Source: Streptomyces sp. HM190 (GTDB lineage Bacteria; Actinomycetota; Actinomycetes; Streptomycetales; Streptomycetaceae). From it: a DNA stretch of 64,000 bases. The translations under genes were made by a program, and so were the position numbers. Shown here one piece after another: positions 41,655 to 50,735 of the stretch. The stretch's first letter is position 1, and the number at the start of each line of letters is the position of its first letter. Under the pieces are notes generated by a model that ran no database searches, was not told where the DNA came from, and saw nothing but the letters and a program-made list of their open reading frames with translations. Location of the stretch: assembly GCF_009857135.1 (NCBI RefSeq), contig NZ_CP047318.1:1922001-1986000 (forward strand), written 5' to 3'.

Positions 41655-42911
41655 TCAGCCGAAGAAGTTCCGTACGTGCTCCAGGCCGTCGACCAGCGCG
41701 TCGATCTCCGCCGGCGTGGAGTACAGATAGAACGACGCTCGCGTGGTCGCGGGAATTCCGTACCGCAGGCAGACGGGACGGGCGCAGTGGTGGCCGACCC
41801 GGACCGCGATGCCCTGCTCGTCGAGGACCTGGCCCACGTCGTGCGGGTGGATGTCGCCGAGCGTGAAGGAGATCGCCGCGCCCCGGTCCTCGGCCGTGGT
41901 GGGGCCGATGATCCTGAGGTCGGGGACCTCCGTGAGCCGCTTCACCGCGTACTCGGTGAGCGCGTGCTCATGGGCGAGGATCTTGTCCATGCCGATCGAG
42001 GTGAGGTAGTCGATCGCCGCGCCCATACCGACCGCCTGCGCGATCGGGGGGGTGCCCGCCTCGAACTTGTGCGGGGCGGGGGCGTACGTCGACGAGTGCA
42101 TCGACACCGTCTCGATCATCTCGCCACCGCCGAGGAACGGGGGCAGGTCCTCCAGGAGCTCCTGACGGCCCCAGAGCACGCCGATGCCGGTCGGACCGCA
42201 CATCTTGTGGCCGGTGAAGGCCACGAAGTCGGCCTGGAGGGCCTGGACGTCCAGCGGCATGTGCGGCGCGGCCTGCGAGGCGTCGACGCAGACCAGGGCG
42301 CCGACCTCCTGTGCCCGGCGCACGATCGCCTCGACCGGGTTGACCGTGCCCAGGATGTTGGACACCAGCACGAAGGAGACGATCTTCGTCTTCTCGGTGA
42401 TGATCTCGTCGATGTTCGACAGGTCGAGGCGGCCGTCGTCGGTGAGGCCGAACCACTTCAGCTTCGCGCCCGTGCGCTGCGCCAGCAGCTGCCACGGCAC
42501 GATGTTGGAGTGGTGCTCCATCTCCGTGATGACGATCTCGGTCTCGTGGTCCACGCGGTAGGGCTCGTCGGCCCAGCCCAGCATGTTCGCCACGAGGTTC
42601 AGCGACTCGGAGGCGTTCTTGGTGAAGATCACCTCGTCGCGGCTGGGCGCGTTGACGAACGCGGCGACCTTGTCACGCGCGCCCTCGTACAGCGCCGTGG
42701 CCTCCTCGGCGAGCACATGCACACCGCGGTGGACGTTGGCGTTGTAGCGCTCGTAGTACTCGCTCAGGGCGTCCAGCACCTGGCGCGGCTTCTGCGAGGT
42801 CGCCGCGTTGTCCAGGTACACCAGCTTCCGGCCGTCGTGGACCTGACGGTCCAGGATGGGGAAGTCCTTGCGGATCGCCTCGGTGTCGAGGAGGCCCGGC
42901 AGCTGTGTCAC
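41655..42911 (-). CDS. sufS: SufS cysteine desulfurase
   Basis: 418 aa PLP enzyme. Seen: LVYLDNAATSQKP, ITEMEHHSNIVPW, VDASQAAPHM, FTGHKMCGPTG with PLP-Lys, and RVGHHCARPV with the catalytic Cys. It provides sulfur for cluster assembly. The GTG start overlaps the sufC stop (GTGA). Confidence 0.96.
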   Translation of the reverse strand: MTQLPGLLDTEAIRKDFPILDRQVHDGRKLVYLDNAATSQKPRQVLDALSEYYERYNANVHRGVHVLAEEATALYEGARDKVAAFVNAPSRDEVIFTKNASESLNLVANMLGWADEPYRVDHETEIVITEMEHHSNIVPWQLLAQRTGAKLKWFGLTDDGRLDLSNIDEIITEKTKIVSFVLVSNILGTVNPVEAIVRRAQEVGALVCVDASQAAPHMPLDVQALQADFVAFTGHKMCGPTGIGVLWGRQELLEDLPPFLGGGEMIETVSMHSSTYAPAPHKFEAGTPPIAQAVGMGAAIDYLTSIGMDKILAHEHALTEYAVKRLTEVPDLRIIGPTTAEDRGAAISFTLGDIHPHDVGQVLDEQGIAVRVGHHCARPVCLRYGIPATTRASFYLYSTPAEIDALVDGLEHVRNFFG

Positions 42912-43699
42912 GCGACTTCCTCCTCTGAGTTCCCTCCGGTCACGGGGCCACCCTTCGTGTATGCCTCGTAGCCCTCGTTCTCCAGCTTGTCGGCGAGCTC
43001 GGGGCCACCGGACTCGACGATCCGGCCGCCCGCGAAGACATGGACGTGGTCGGGCTTGATGTAGCGCAGGATGCGCGTGTAGTGCGTGATCAGCAGGGTG
43101 CCGACCTCGCCGGTCTCCCGGACGCGGTTGACGCCCTCGGAGACGACGCGAAGGGCGTCGACGTCCAGACCGGAGTCCGTCTCGTCGAGGATCGCGATCT
43201 TCGGCTTGAGCAGTTCGAGCTGGAGGATCTCGTGGCGCTTCTTCTCACCGCCCGAGAAGCCCTCGTTGACGTTGCGCTCGGCGAAGGAGGGGTCCATGTT
43301 GAGGCGCTGCATGGCCTCCTTGACCTCCTTGACCCAGGTGCGCAGCTTGGGGGCCTCGCCGCGGATGGCGGTGGCGGAGGTCCGCAGGAAGTTGGAGACC
43401 GAGACGCCGGGGACCTCGACCGGGTACTGCATCGCCAGGAACAGGCCCGCGCGGGCGCGCTCGTCGACGGACATCTCCAGGACGTCCTCGCCGTCGAGCA
43501 GCACGGTGCCGCCGGTGATCGTGTACTTCGGGTGACCCGCGAGGGAGTAGGCGAGGGTCGACTTGCCGGAGCCGTTGGGGCCCATGATGGCGTGCGTCTC
43601 GCCCTGCTTCACGGTGAGGTCGACGCCCTTGAGGATCTCCTTCGTGGCGTTGTCGGCCTCGACGGTGACGTGCAGGTCTCGGATTTCAAGCGTTGCCAT
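42908..43699 (-). CDS. sufC: SufC ATPase
   Basis: 263 aa ABC-type ATPase. Walker A GPNGSGKST (about 39), SufC-type signature FSGGEKKRHEI, Walker B IAILDETDSGLD. It forms the SufBCD complex with SufB and SufD. A 7-bp gap separates it from the ferredoxin gene upstream. Confidence 0.96.
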   Translation of the reverse strand: MATLEIRDLHVTVEADNATKEILKGVDLTVKQGETHAIMGPNGSGKSTLAYSLAGHPKYTITGGTVLLDGEDVLEMSVDERARAGLFLAMQYPVEVPGVSVSNFLRTSATAIRGEAPKLRTWVKEVKEAMQRLNMDPSFAERNVNEGFSGGEKKRHEILQLELLKPKIAILDETDSGLDVDALRVVSEGVNRVRETGEVGTLLITHYTRILRYIKPDHVHVFAGGRIVESGGPELADKLENEGYEAYTKGGPVTGGNSEEEVA

Positions 43700-43706
43700 G
43701 GGTGCC

Positions 43707-44027
43707 TCAGGACTCCTGGGTGAGGGAGACGAGCACGTCGTCCCCTTCGATCTTTACGGGGTATACGGGGACGGGGCGCGTCGCGGGAAGGCCGGACGGC
43801 TTGCCGGTACGGAGGTCGAAGGCGGAGCCGTGCAGCCAGCACTCGATCTGGCAGTCCTCCACCTCGCCCTCGGAGAGCGAGACGTTCGCGTGGGAGCAGA
43901 TGTCGTAGATGGCGAACACCTCTCCCTCGGTCCGCACGACGGAGACCGGCGTGCCGTCGAGTTCCACCCGCTTGGGGGTGTCCTCCTCCAGCTCGCTGAG
44001 CCCGCAGGCGCGTACGAAGATGGTCAT
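43707..44027 (-). CDS. Rieske-type [2Fe-2S] ferredoxin in the suf operon
   Basis: 106 aa. The Rieske cluster motif is CSHANVSL and CWLHGSAF (C-x-H, C-x2-H). It resembles non-heme oxygenase ferredoxin subunits. ATG 44027 overlaps the sufD stop (ATGA). Fixed position between sufD and sufC in actinobacteria suggests electron supply for cluster assembly; the exact partner is unproven. Confidence 0.92.
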   Translation of the reverse strand: MTIFVRACGLSELEEDTPKRVELDGTPVSVVRTEGEVFAIYDICSHANVSLSEGEVEDCQIECWLHGSAFDLRTGKPSGLPATRPVPVYPVKIEGDDVLVSLTQES

Positions 44028-45256
44028 CGGCCCGGTCCGGACACGGTCTCGAGCTCCTCGTCGATCTTCTCGAGAAGGCGCTGCTCGATGTCGTCGACGC
44101 CGATCTGCTGGACCAGCTCGGCGAAGAAGCCGCGGACGACGAGGCGGCGGGCCTCCTCGGCGGGGATGCCACGGGCCATCAGGTAGAAGAGCTGCTCGTC
44201 GTCGAAGCGGCCGGTCGCCGAGGCGTGGCCGGCGCCGACGATCTCGCCGGTCTCGATCTCCAGGTTCGGCACCGAGTCGACGCGGGCGCCGTCCGTGAGG
44301 ACGAGGTTGCGGTTCATCTCGTAGGTGTCGGTGCCCTCGGCCGCGGCCTCGATGAGGACGTCGCCGATCCACACCGCGTGGGCTCCGTCGCCTTGGAGGG
44401 CGCCCTTGTAGACCACGTTGGACTTGCAGTGCGGCACGTTGTGCGTGACCAGCAGGCGGTGCTCCTGGTGCTGGCCGGCGTCGGTGAAGTACAGCCCGAA
44501 CAGCTCGGCCTCGCCGCCGGGGCCGGCGTACGTCACGCGCGGGTGGAGGCGTACGACGTCGCCGCCGAAGGTGACGACGACCGACTTGAAGGAGGCGTCC
44601 CGGCCGACGAGGGCGTTGTGCTGGGCGATGTGCACGGCCTTGTCGTCCCAGTCCTGCACGGAGACGACGGTCAGCTTGGCGCCGTCCCCGAGGACGTAGT
44701 CGACGCCCGCGGCGAGGACGGCGTCACCGGTGTGGTCGATGACGACGACGGCCTCGGCGAACGCGCCCAGTTCGATGACCTGGTGGGCGAAGGCGGTGCC
44801 GCCCTCTCCGTGCACGGCGATGCGGATCGGCTCGGTGAGGACCGTCTCCTTGGGGACGGTGATCACACCGGCCTTCTCGAACGCCGAGTAGGCCTGGGCG
44901 GCGATGCGGTCCACCGGGGTGCCGGCCTTGCCGAGGCGGGCGTCGTCGCGGCCGACGGCCTCGACGGTGACGCCCTCGGGGGCCTGCACGTCGACCTTCA
45001 GGCCGTCACCGGTGGCGACGGCGGTGCCGTCGTGCAGCCCGCGCAGCCGCTCCAGCGGGGTGAACCGCCATTCCTCCTCGCGGCCGTGCGGCACGGGGAA
45101 GTCGGCCACGTCGAAGGACGGGGGCGCGCTCATGCGCGAGACGACGGTCGACTCGGCGACCACCGCGATCGAGCCGGCGGTGGTGGAGCCCACCGGTGGG
45201 GGTCCCCCCTGTCCGAGCGAAGTCGAGGACTTGGGGGAGTTCTGAGCCTCAGCCAT
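44024..45256 (-). CDS. sufD: SufD, Fe-S assembly scaffold subunit
   Basis: 410 aa. A variable N-terminus rich in Ser/Gly/Pro leads to the SufBD beta-helix core (REEEWRFTPLERLRGL, FGLYFTDAGQHQEHRLLVTH, KSNVVYKGALQGDGAHAVW, GHASATGRFDDEQLFYLMAR). It pairs with SufB and SufC. The gap to sufB upstream is 89 bp. Confidence 0.95.
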   Translation of the reverse strand: MAEAQNSPKSSTSLGQGGPPPVGSTTAGSIAVVAESTVVSRMSAPPSFDVADFPVPHGREEEWRFTPLERLRGLHDGTAVATGDGLKVDVQAPEGVTVEAVGRDDARLGKAGTPVDRIAAQAYSAFEKAGVITVPKETVLTEPIRIAVHGEGGTAFAHQVIELGAFAEAVVVIDHTGDAVLAAGVDYVLGDGAKLTVVSVQDWDDKAVHIAQHNALVGRDASFKSVVVTFGGDVVRLHPRVTYAGPGGEAELFGLYFTDAGQHQEHRLLVTHNVPHCKSNVVYKGALQGDGAHAVWIGDVLIEAAAEGTDTYEMNRNLVLTDGARVDSVPNLEIETGEIVGAGHASATGRFDDEQLFYLMARGIPAEEARRLVVRGFFAELVQQIGVDDIEQRLLEKIDEELETVSGPGR

Positions 45257-45345
45257 GGCTGTCGGTCTGCTCTCTTCCTACGTTTACGATCTTCGGCCCG
45301 CCCCGGAGAGGCGGGCCGCCTGCTGCTGGACCGGAAGGTCTGGGG

Positions 45346-46770
45346 TCAGCCGACCGCGCCTTCCATCTGCAGCTCGATCAGCCGGTTGAGCTCCAGCGCG
45401 TACTCCATGGGCAGCTCCTTGGCGATCGGCTCGACGAAACCGCGCACGATCATCGCCATGGCCTCGTCCTCCGACAGACCGCGGCTCATCAGGTAGAAGA
45501 GCTGGTCCTCGGAGACCTTGGAGACGGTCGCCTCGTGGCCCATGGACACGTCGTCCTCGCGGACGTCGACGTACGGGTACGTGTCCGAACGGGAGATGGT
45601 GTCGACGAGCAGGGCGTCGCACAGCACGTTCGACTTGGAGCCGGGGGCGCCCTCGCCGATCTCGATCAGACCGCGGTAGGAGGTGCGGCCACCGCCGCGC
45701 GCCACGGACTTCGAGACGATGTTCGAGGACGTGTTCGGGGCCATGTGGACCATCTTGGCGCCGGCGTCCTGGTGCTGGCCCTCGCCCGCGAAGGCGATGG
45801 ACAGGGTCTCGCCCTTGGCGTGCTCGCCCATCAGGTAGACGGCCGGGTACTTCATCGTCACCTTGGAGCCGATGTTGCCGTCGATCCACTCCATGGTGGC
45901 GCCCTCGTAGGCGACGGCGCGCTTGGTGACCAGGTTGTAGACGTTGTTCGACCAGTTCTGGATGGTCGTGTAGCGGCAGCGGGCGTTCTTCTTGACGATG
46001 ATCTCGACGACCGCGGAGTGCAGCGAGTCCGACTTGTAGATCGGGGCCGTGCAACCCTCGACGTAGTGCACGTAGGCGCCCTCGTCGACGATGATCAGGG
46101 TCCGCTCGAACTGCCCCATGTTCTCGGTGTTGATCCGGAAGTAGGCCTGGAGCGGGATCTCGACGTGCACGCCCTTCGGCACGTAGATGAAGGAGCCGCC
46201 GGACCACACGGCGGTGTTCAGCGCGGCGAACTTGTTGTCGCCGGCCGGGATGACGGTGCCGAAGTACTCCTTGAAGAGCTCCGGGTGCTCCTTCAGGGCG
46301 GTGTCGGTGTCGAGGAAGATGACGCCCTGCTCCTCCAGGTCCTCGCGGATCTGGTGGTAGACGACCTCGGACTCGTACTGGGCGGCGACACCGGCGACGA
46401 GGCGCTGCTTCTCCGCCTCGGGGATGCCCAGCTTGTCGTAGGTGTTCTTGATGTCCTCGGGCAGGTCCTCCCAGGACTCCGCCTGCTTCTCCGTGGAGCG
46501 CACGAAGTACTTGATGTTGTCGAAGTCGATGCCGGAGAGGTCCGAGCCCCAGTTCGGCATGGGCTTCTTCTCGAAGAGCTTCAGGCCCTTGAGACGCAGC
46601 TTCGTCATCCACTCCGGCTCGGACTTCTTGCCGGAGATGTCGAGGACGACGTCCTCGCTCAGACCGCGCTTCGCTGCGGCACCGGCCTCGTCGGAGTCCG
46701 CCCAGCCGTATTCGTACTTACCCAGGCCCTCGAGCTCAGGGTGGGCGGTCTCCTCGATGGGGAGAGTCAT
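45346..46770 (-). CDS. sufB: SufB, Fe-S assembly scaffold subunit
   Basis: 474 aa. Core motifs include [80 protein letters not shown] and [20 protein letters not shown]. It is the most conserved subunit and the likely cluster nucleation site. ATG overlaps the sufR stop (ATGA). Confidence 0.97.
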   Translation of the reverse strand: MTLPIEETAHPELEGLGKYEYGWADSDEAGAAAKRGLSEDVVLDISGKKSEPEWMTKLRLKGLKLFEKKPMPNWGSDLSGIDFDNIKYFVRSTEKQAESWEDLPEDIKNTYDKLGIPEAEKQRLVAGVAAQYESEVVYHQIREDLEEQGVIFLDTDTALKEHPELFKEYFGTVIPAGDNKFAALNTAVWSGGSFIYVPKGVHVEIPLQAYFRINTENMGQFERTLIIVDEGAYVHYVEGCTAPIYKSDSLHSAVVEIIVKKNARCRYTTIQNWSNNVYNLVTKRAVAYEGATMEWIDGNIGSKVTMKYPAVYLMGEHAKGETLSIAFAGEGQHQDAGAKMVHMAPNTSSNIVSKSVARGGGRTSYRGLIEIGEGAPGSKSNVLCDALLVDTISRSDTYPYVDVREDDVSMGHEATVSKVSEDQLFYLMSRGLSEDEAMAMIVRGFVEPIAKELPMEYALELNRLIELQMEGAVG

Positions 46771-47498
46771 GCGGGGTTCCTCCCGGCCGTGCTAGCGGAT
46801 GCGTTGGTGGCTGTCTTGGAAACTCTGGGGATGAACGTCGTGCAGACGCCGTCGCCGTGGGCGATGGTGGCCAGCCGCTGGACGTGCGTACCGAGCAGTT
46901 CGGCGAAGAGCTCGGTCTCGGCCTCGCAGAGCTGCGGGAACTGCTCGGCCACATGGGCTACCGGGCAGTGGTGCTGGCAGAGCTGCTCACCCTGGTGGGG
47001 GTGGGGGGCACTGCGTGCCGTAGCAGCGTACCCGTCCGCGCTCAAGGCCTTGGCCAGGGCTTCGGCCCGGTCCTCGGGGGCGGCCGCGTCGACCGCCTTG
47101 CGGTACTCACCGGCCTGCGCGGCGACCCGGGCGCGGGCGAAGGCGGCGACGGCCTGCTCCCCGCCCTCCCGGTCCGCGATCCAGCGGAGGGCGTCCGCGG
47201 CGAGCTTGTCGTAGGACTGGTCGAAGGCGTCCCGGCCGCAGTCCGTCAGGGCGAACACCTTGGCCGGGCGTCCGCGGGTGCGGGCGCCGTAGACGCGCTG
47301 CTCACGGGGCTGCACGACGTCGTCGGCGACCAGCGCGTCGAGGTGGCGGCGGACGGCGGCCTGGGTCAGGCCGAGACGGCCCGCCAGGTCGGCCACGGTG
47401 GACGGCCCGTGGTCCAGGATGGAGCGCGCGACCCGGTTGCGAGTCGATCGCTCACCGGTCGCGAGTTCCTCCTGCGGAGCTACGCCCACGTTTTTCAC
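46767..47498 (-). CDS. sufR: SufR-like iron-sulfur transcriptional repressor
   Basis: 243 aa. The N-terminal winged helix has [20 protein letters not shown] and [17 protein letters not shown]. The C-terminal cysteines [13 protein letters not shown] and QLCEAE can ligate a cluster that senses Fe-S sufficiency. I place the start at GTG 47498 (then [18 protein letters not shown]), because it gives the family N-terminus and because the frame further upstream (to 47570) covers the operator. The transcript may be leaderless. It is the first gene of the suf operon. Confidence 0.9.
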   Translation of the reverse strand: MKNVGVAPQEELATGERSTRNRVARSILDHGPSTVADLAGRLGLTQAAVRRHLDALVADDVVQPREQRVYGARTRGRPAKVFALTDCGRDAFDQSYDKLAADALRWIADREGGEQAVAAFARARVAAQAGEYRKAVDAAAPEDRAEALAKALSADGYAATARSAPHPHQGEQLCQHHCPVAHVAEQFPQLCEAETELFAELLGTHVQRLATIAHGDGVCTTFIPRVSKTATNASASTAGRNPA

Positions 47499-47511
47499 AA
47501 CGCCATTGTTG
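47498..47511. promoter_or_regulatory. SufR operator CAAC-N6-GTTG
   Basis: CAACGCCATTGTTG is an exact match to the 4-6-4 palindrome that I recall being reported for Streptomyces SufR. It overlaps the sufR GTG and the inferred -10 (AACAAT on the minus strand, with TTGCCC 18 bp upstream), ideal for autorepression. Confidence 0.8.
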
Positions 47512-47570
47512 CGTAATTCCTCGGAGGGGGGCAAGCCACGCCCGGACGGCCCAACGGTGCCGTGCGTCAC

Positions 47571-47589
47571 TTAGGTAAGCCTCGCCTGA
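47571..47589. promoter_or_regulatory. Candidate iron box (DtxR/DmdR-type)
   Basis: TTAGGTAAGCCTCGCCTGA matches about 15 of 19 positions of the actinobacterial iron box TTAGGTTAGGCTCACCTAA. It lies about 73 bp upstream of sufR. Confidence 0.55.
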
Positions 47590-47739
47590 CCTGCGGGAAC
47601 GATCTTTGATCGATCGACACGGCGGCGCGGAACGGGGCGCGAGCGGGTGCTCTCCCGCGGCGCGGGGCACCGCGCGAACGAGCCGCGGCGGCCCTCGAAC
47701 GCCACCCCCCCGAGCTCTCCCGCGCCCACCCCTCATCCC

Positions 47740-47745
47740 TAGACT
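47740..47745 (+). promoter_or_regulatory. -10 element of a leaderless promoter
   Basis: TAGACT lies 7 bp before the ATG of the ABC ATPase gene and no ribosome site is present. This spacing is typical of leaderless Streptomyces transcripts. Confidence 0.6.
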
Positions 47746-47752
47746 CGGGGCC

Positions 47753-48676
47753 ATGCGAAGCGACCCCGTGGTCCAGGTCCGGGACCTGGTGAAGAGGTAC
47801 GGCGAGAAGACCGCGGTGGACGGCCTCGACCTGGAGGCGTCGCCCGGCGTCACCGCCGTGCTCGGCCCGAACGGCGCCGGCAAGACCACCACCGTGGAGA
47901 GCTGCGAGGGCTACCGGAGGCCGGACTCCGGCACCGTGCGCGTCCTCGGCCTCGACCCGGTCCGCGAGGCCGCCGCGCTGCGCCCCCGGATCGGGGTCAT
48001 GCTCCAGTCCGGCGGCGTCTACTCGGGCGCCCGCGCCGACGAAATGCTGCGCCACGTGGCGAAGCTGCACGCCCACCCGCTCGACGTGGACGCCCTCATC
48101 GAGCGCCTGGGGCTCGGCGGCTGCGGCCGCACGACGTACCGCCGCCTGTCCGGCGGGCAGCAGCAGCGGCTGGCCCTGGCGATGGCCGTGGTCGGTCGCC
48201 CCGAGCTGGTCTTCCTCGACGAGCCGACCGCCGGCCTCGACCCGCAGGCCCGCCGCGCCACCTGGGACCTGGTCCGGGACCTGCGCGCCGACGGGGTCTC
48301 CGTCATCCTGACCACGCACTACATGGACGAGGCCGAGCAGCTCGCCGACGACGTCGCGATCATCGACGCCGGCCGGGTCATAGCCCAGGGCACCCCCGAG
48401 GAGCTGTGCCGCGGCGGCGCCGAGAACACCCTCCGCTTCACCGGGCGCCCCGCGCTCGACGTCGGCTCCCTGCTGAAGGCGCTGCCCGCCGACTCCACGG
48501 CCGTCGAGCTGACCCCGGGCGTCTACCGGGTCACCGGCAAGGTCGACCCGCAACTCCTCGCGACCGTCACGTCCTGGTGCGCCCAGCACGGCGTGATGCC
48601 GGACCGCATCTCGGTGGAACGGCACACCCTCGAAGACGTCTTTCTGGAACTGACCGGCAGGGAGCTGCGTTCATGA
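47753..48676 (+). CDS. ABC-2 type exporter ATP-binding protein
   Basis: 307 aa. Walker A GPNGAGKTTT (about 42), signature LSGGQQQRLALA, Walker B LVFLDEPTAGLDP, switch His in TTHYMDEAEQ, and a C-terminal regulatory domain ending LELTGRELRS. It energises the permease encoded after the duplication at 48644-48862. The substrate is unknown; DrrA-like drug exporters are the nearest type. Confidence 0.92.
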   Translation: MRSDPVVQVRDLVKRYGEKTAVDGLDLEASPGVTAVLGPNGAGKTTTVESCEGYRRPDSGTVRVLGLDPVREAAALRPRIGVMLQSGGVYSGARADEMLRHVAKLHAHPLDVDALIERLGLGGCGRTTYRRLSGGQQQRLALAMAVVGRPELVFLDEPTAGLDPQARRATWDLVRDLRADGVSVILTTHYMDEAEQLADDVAIIDAGRVIAQGTPEELCRGGAENTLRFTGRPALDVGSLLKALPADSTAVELTPGVYRVTGKVDPQLLATVTSWCAQHGVMPDRISVERHTLEDVFLELTGRELRS

Positions 48677-48768
48677 CCCGGGCCCACGCATCCACCGGCC
48701 GGGGGTCCGGGGGTCGCCCCCCGGGACAGCACAGCCTGGAACCGACCGGCAGGGAGCTGCGTTCATGA
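48673..48768 (+). CDS. Micro-ORF 1 created by the 92-bp duplication
   Basis: 31 aa. It starts MTRAHASTGRGSGG and ends LEPTGRELRS, the same C-terminus as the ATPase. Start and stop are both in ATGA overlaps, so ribosomes can pass from the ATPase to this ORF and on. Probably only a coupling bridge; there is no evidence that the peptide functions. Confidence 0.45.
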   Translation: MTRAHASTGRGSGGRPPGQHSLEPTGRELRS

Positions 48769-48860
48769 CCCGGGCCCACACATCCACCGGCCGGGGGTCC
48801 GGGGGTCGCCCCCCGGGACGGCACAGCCTGGAACCGACCGGCAAGGAGCCGCGTTCATGA
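48765..48860 (+). CDS. Micro-ORF 2 created by the 92-bp duplication
   Basis: 31 aa. It starts MTRAHTSTGRGSGG and ends LEPTGKEPRS, and overlaps the permease ATG (ATGA at 48857-48860). It is nearly identical to micro-ORF 1. Confidence 0.45.
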   Translation: MTRAHTSTGRGSGGRPPGRHSLEPTGKEPRS

Positions 48861-49627
48861 CCACCGCCGGTACCTACGCGCCCCGGCCCGGCGCCGCCCC
48901 GCTCCCGCGCATGATCGCGGCGCAGGCGGTCCTGGAGACGAAGATGCTGCTGCGCAACGGCGAGCAGCTGCTGCTGACCGTGGTGATCCCCACCCTGCTG
49001 CTGGTGCTGTTCGGGTCCGTGGACATCGTCGACACCGGCGAGGGCAAGGCCGTCGACTTCCTGGCGCCCGGTGTCCTCGCCCTCGCCGTGATGTCGACGG
49101 CGTTCACCGGGCAGGCCATCGCCACCGGCTTCGAACGCCGCTACGGCGTCCTGAAGCGGCTGGCGGTCTCCCCGCTCCCCCGCTGGGGCCTGATGACCGC
49201 GAAGACGCTGTCCGTGCTGGTCACCGAGGCCCTCCAGGTCGCCCTGCTCACGGTGATCGCCTTCGCGATGGGCTGGTCCCCGCACGGCAACCCGTTCGCC
49301 GTCGTACTGCTCCTGGTCCTCGGCACGGCGGCCTTCTCGGGACTCGGCCTGCTGATGGCAGGCACCTTGAAGGCGGAGGCGACGCTCGCCGCGGCGAACC
49401 TGGTCTTCCTGCTGCTGCTCGTGGGCGGCGGCGTCGTGGTACCGCTCGACAAGTTCCCCGACGCGGCGCAGAACGCGCTCGGCCTGCTGCCGATCGCCGC
49501 GCTCTCCGACGGCCTGCGTGACGTCCTCCAGCACGGCGCCGGGACGCCGTGGGCGGACCTCGGGATCCTCGCGGTGTGGGCGGTGCTCGGGCTCGGCGCG
49601 GCCGCCCGGTTCTTCCGCTGGGAGTAA
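48857..49627 (+). CDS. ABC-2 type exporter permease
   Basis: 256 aa. A cytoplasmic N-terminus (LPRMIAAQAVLETKMLLRNG) is followed by six membrane spans (LLLTVVIPTLLLVLFGSVDI through DLGILAVWAVLGLGAAARFF). Partner of the ATPase upstream. The site before its ATG (GGAG at about 10 bp) is itself part of the third repeat unit. Confidence 0.9.
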   Translation: MTTAGTYAPRPGAAPLPRMIAAQAVLETKMLLRNGEQLLLTVVIPTLLLVLFGSVDIVDTGEGKAVDFLAPGVLALAVMSTAFTGQAIATGFERRYGVLKRLAVSPLPRWGLMTAKTLSVLVTEALQVALLTVIAFAMGWSPHGNPFAVVLLLVLGTAAFSGLGLLMAGTLKAEATLAAANLVFLLLLVGGGVVVPLDKFPDAAQNALGLLPIAALSDGLRDVLQHGAGTPWADLGILAVWAVLGLGAAARFFRWE

Positions 49628-49706
49628 CGCCAGGTCACAGCGGTGGACCGGGAGCGGTACGGCCCCTCGTGAACGCGTGCACAAGCGGCGGCCTACCATG
49701 GTGCGC

Positions 49707-50711
49707 GTGCCGAACGTGACCCGCGACGACCTCGTCTCCGCAGCGCGCAACCCGCTCGCCTTCATCGCCGAACGCTGGACCCCCGATCCCCGGACGGTCC
49801 GGCGCGCGGCCCTGGCCGCCCTCGTCATGGCGGTGGTCATCGTGGTGACCGGCGGCGCCGTGCGCCTGACCGGCTCGGGCCTCGGCTGCCCGACCTGGCC
49901 CAAGTGCACCGACGACTCGCTCACCGCGACGCGCGAGATGGGCGTCCACGGTGTCATCGAGTTCGGCAACCGCATGCTGACGTACGTGCTGTGCGCGGCG
50001 GTCGGCTGGGCGATCGTCGCCGCCCGCGCCCAGAAGCCGTACCGGCGCGATCTGACCCGGCTGGGCTGGACACAGTTCTGGGTGGTCATGGGCAACGCGG
50101 TCCTCGGCGGGATCGTCGTCCTGGTCGGACTCAACCCGTACACGGTGGCCGCGCACTTCCTGCTGTCGACCGCCCTCATCGCCGTCGCCGCCGTGATGTG
50201 GCACCGCACCGGTGAGGGTGACACGGCCCCGCGTCCGCTGGTCGGCACGGCGGTGCGGCAGCTGGTGTGGATCCTGGTGGGCGTCACGGTGCTGCTGATC
50301 GCGGTCGGCACCGTCGTCACCGGCGCGGGTCCGCACGCCGGTGACTCCAGCGAGGTCGAGCGCATCCCGCTGAACTGGGAGACCGTCACCAAGCTGCACG
50401 CGGTGCTCGCGTGGATCACGGTGACGCTGACTTTCGCCCTGTGGTTCGTCCTCAAGGCGGTCGACGCGCCCCGCGACCCGCTGCGCCGCACCCGGGACCT
50501 GTTCCTGGTCCTGCTCGCGCAGGGCGTCATCGGCTACGTCCAGTACTTCACCGAGCTGCCCGAGGTCCTGGTCGGCGCCCACATGCTCGGCTCCTGCCTG
50601 GTGTGGATCGCGACCCTGCGGGTCCTGCTCTCCCTGCGGGAGCGTCCGGCGGACGCGACGGACGTGCCGCGCCCGGCCGGGGCCGAGCGCCCGGTCGCCG
50701 CTCACGGCTGA
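49707..50711 (+). CDS. ctaA: Heme A synthase (COX15/CtaA)
   Basis: 334 aa. It oxidises heme O to heme A for cytochrome aa3 oxidase. Eight membrane spans; conserved GGAVRLTGSGLGCPTWPKC with its cysteine pair, VIEFGNRMLT, TVAAHFLLST, TKLHAVLAWI and VLVGAHMLGS contribute heme-ligand histidines. GTG 49707 is preferred because TACCAT at 49694-49699 looks like a -10 for a leaderless message; ATG 49698 is the alternative. ctaB lies 2.4 kb downstream on the other strand. Confidence 0.92.
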   Translation: MPNVTRDDLVSAARNPLAFIAERWTPDPRTVRRAALAALVMAVVIVVTGGAVRLTGSGLGCPTWPKCTDDSLTATREMGVHGVIEFGNRMLTYVLCAAVGWAIVAARAQKPYRRDLTRLGWTQFWVVMGNAVLGGIVVLVGLNPYTVAAHFLLSTALIAVAAVMWHRTGEGDTAPRPLVGTAVRQLVWILVGVTVLLIAVGTVVTGAGPHAGDSSEVERIPLNWETVTKLHAVLAWITVTLTFALWFVLKAVDAPRDPLRRTRDLFLVLLAQGVIGYVQYFTELPEVLVGAHMLGSCLVWIATLRVLLSLRERPADATDVPRPAGAERPVAAHG

Positions 50712-50735
50712 GCGGGCCGGGCGTCCGCGGCCGGG

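Larger units (their letters stand above)
48644..48862 (+). repeat. 92-bp tandem duplication between exporter ATPase and permease genes
   Basis: Units start at 48644, 48736 and 48828 (third partial). Each spans the last codons of the ATPase gene, a stop/start ATGA, and a GC-rich block containing CCACCGGCCGGGGGTCCGGG. The ATGs are at 48673, 48765 and 48857, exactly 92 bp apart. The first two units differ at a few positions only. Confidence 0.95.

Noticed and set aside
46767..47570. Long form of SufR starting at 47570
   Set aside because: The extension crosses the SufR operator and promoter and lacks similarity; GTG 47498 gives the family N-terminus.
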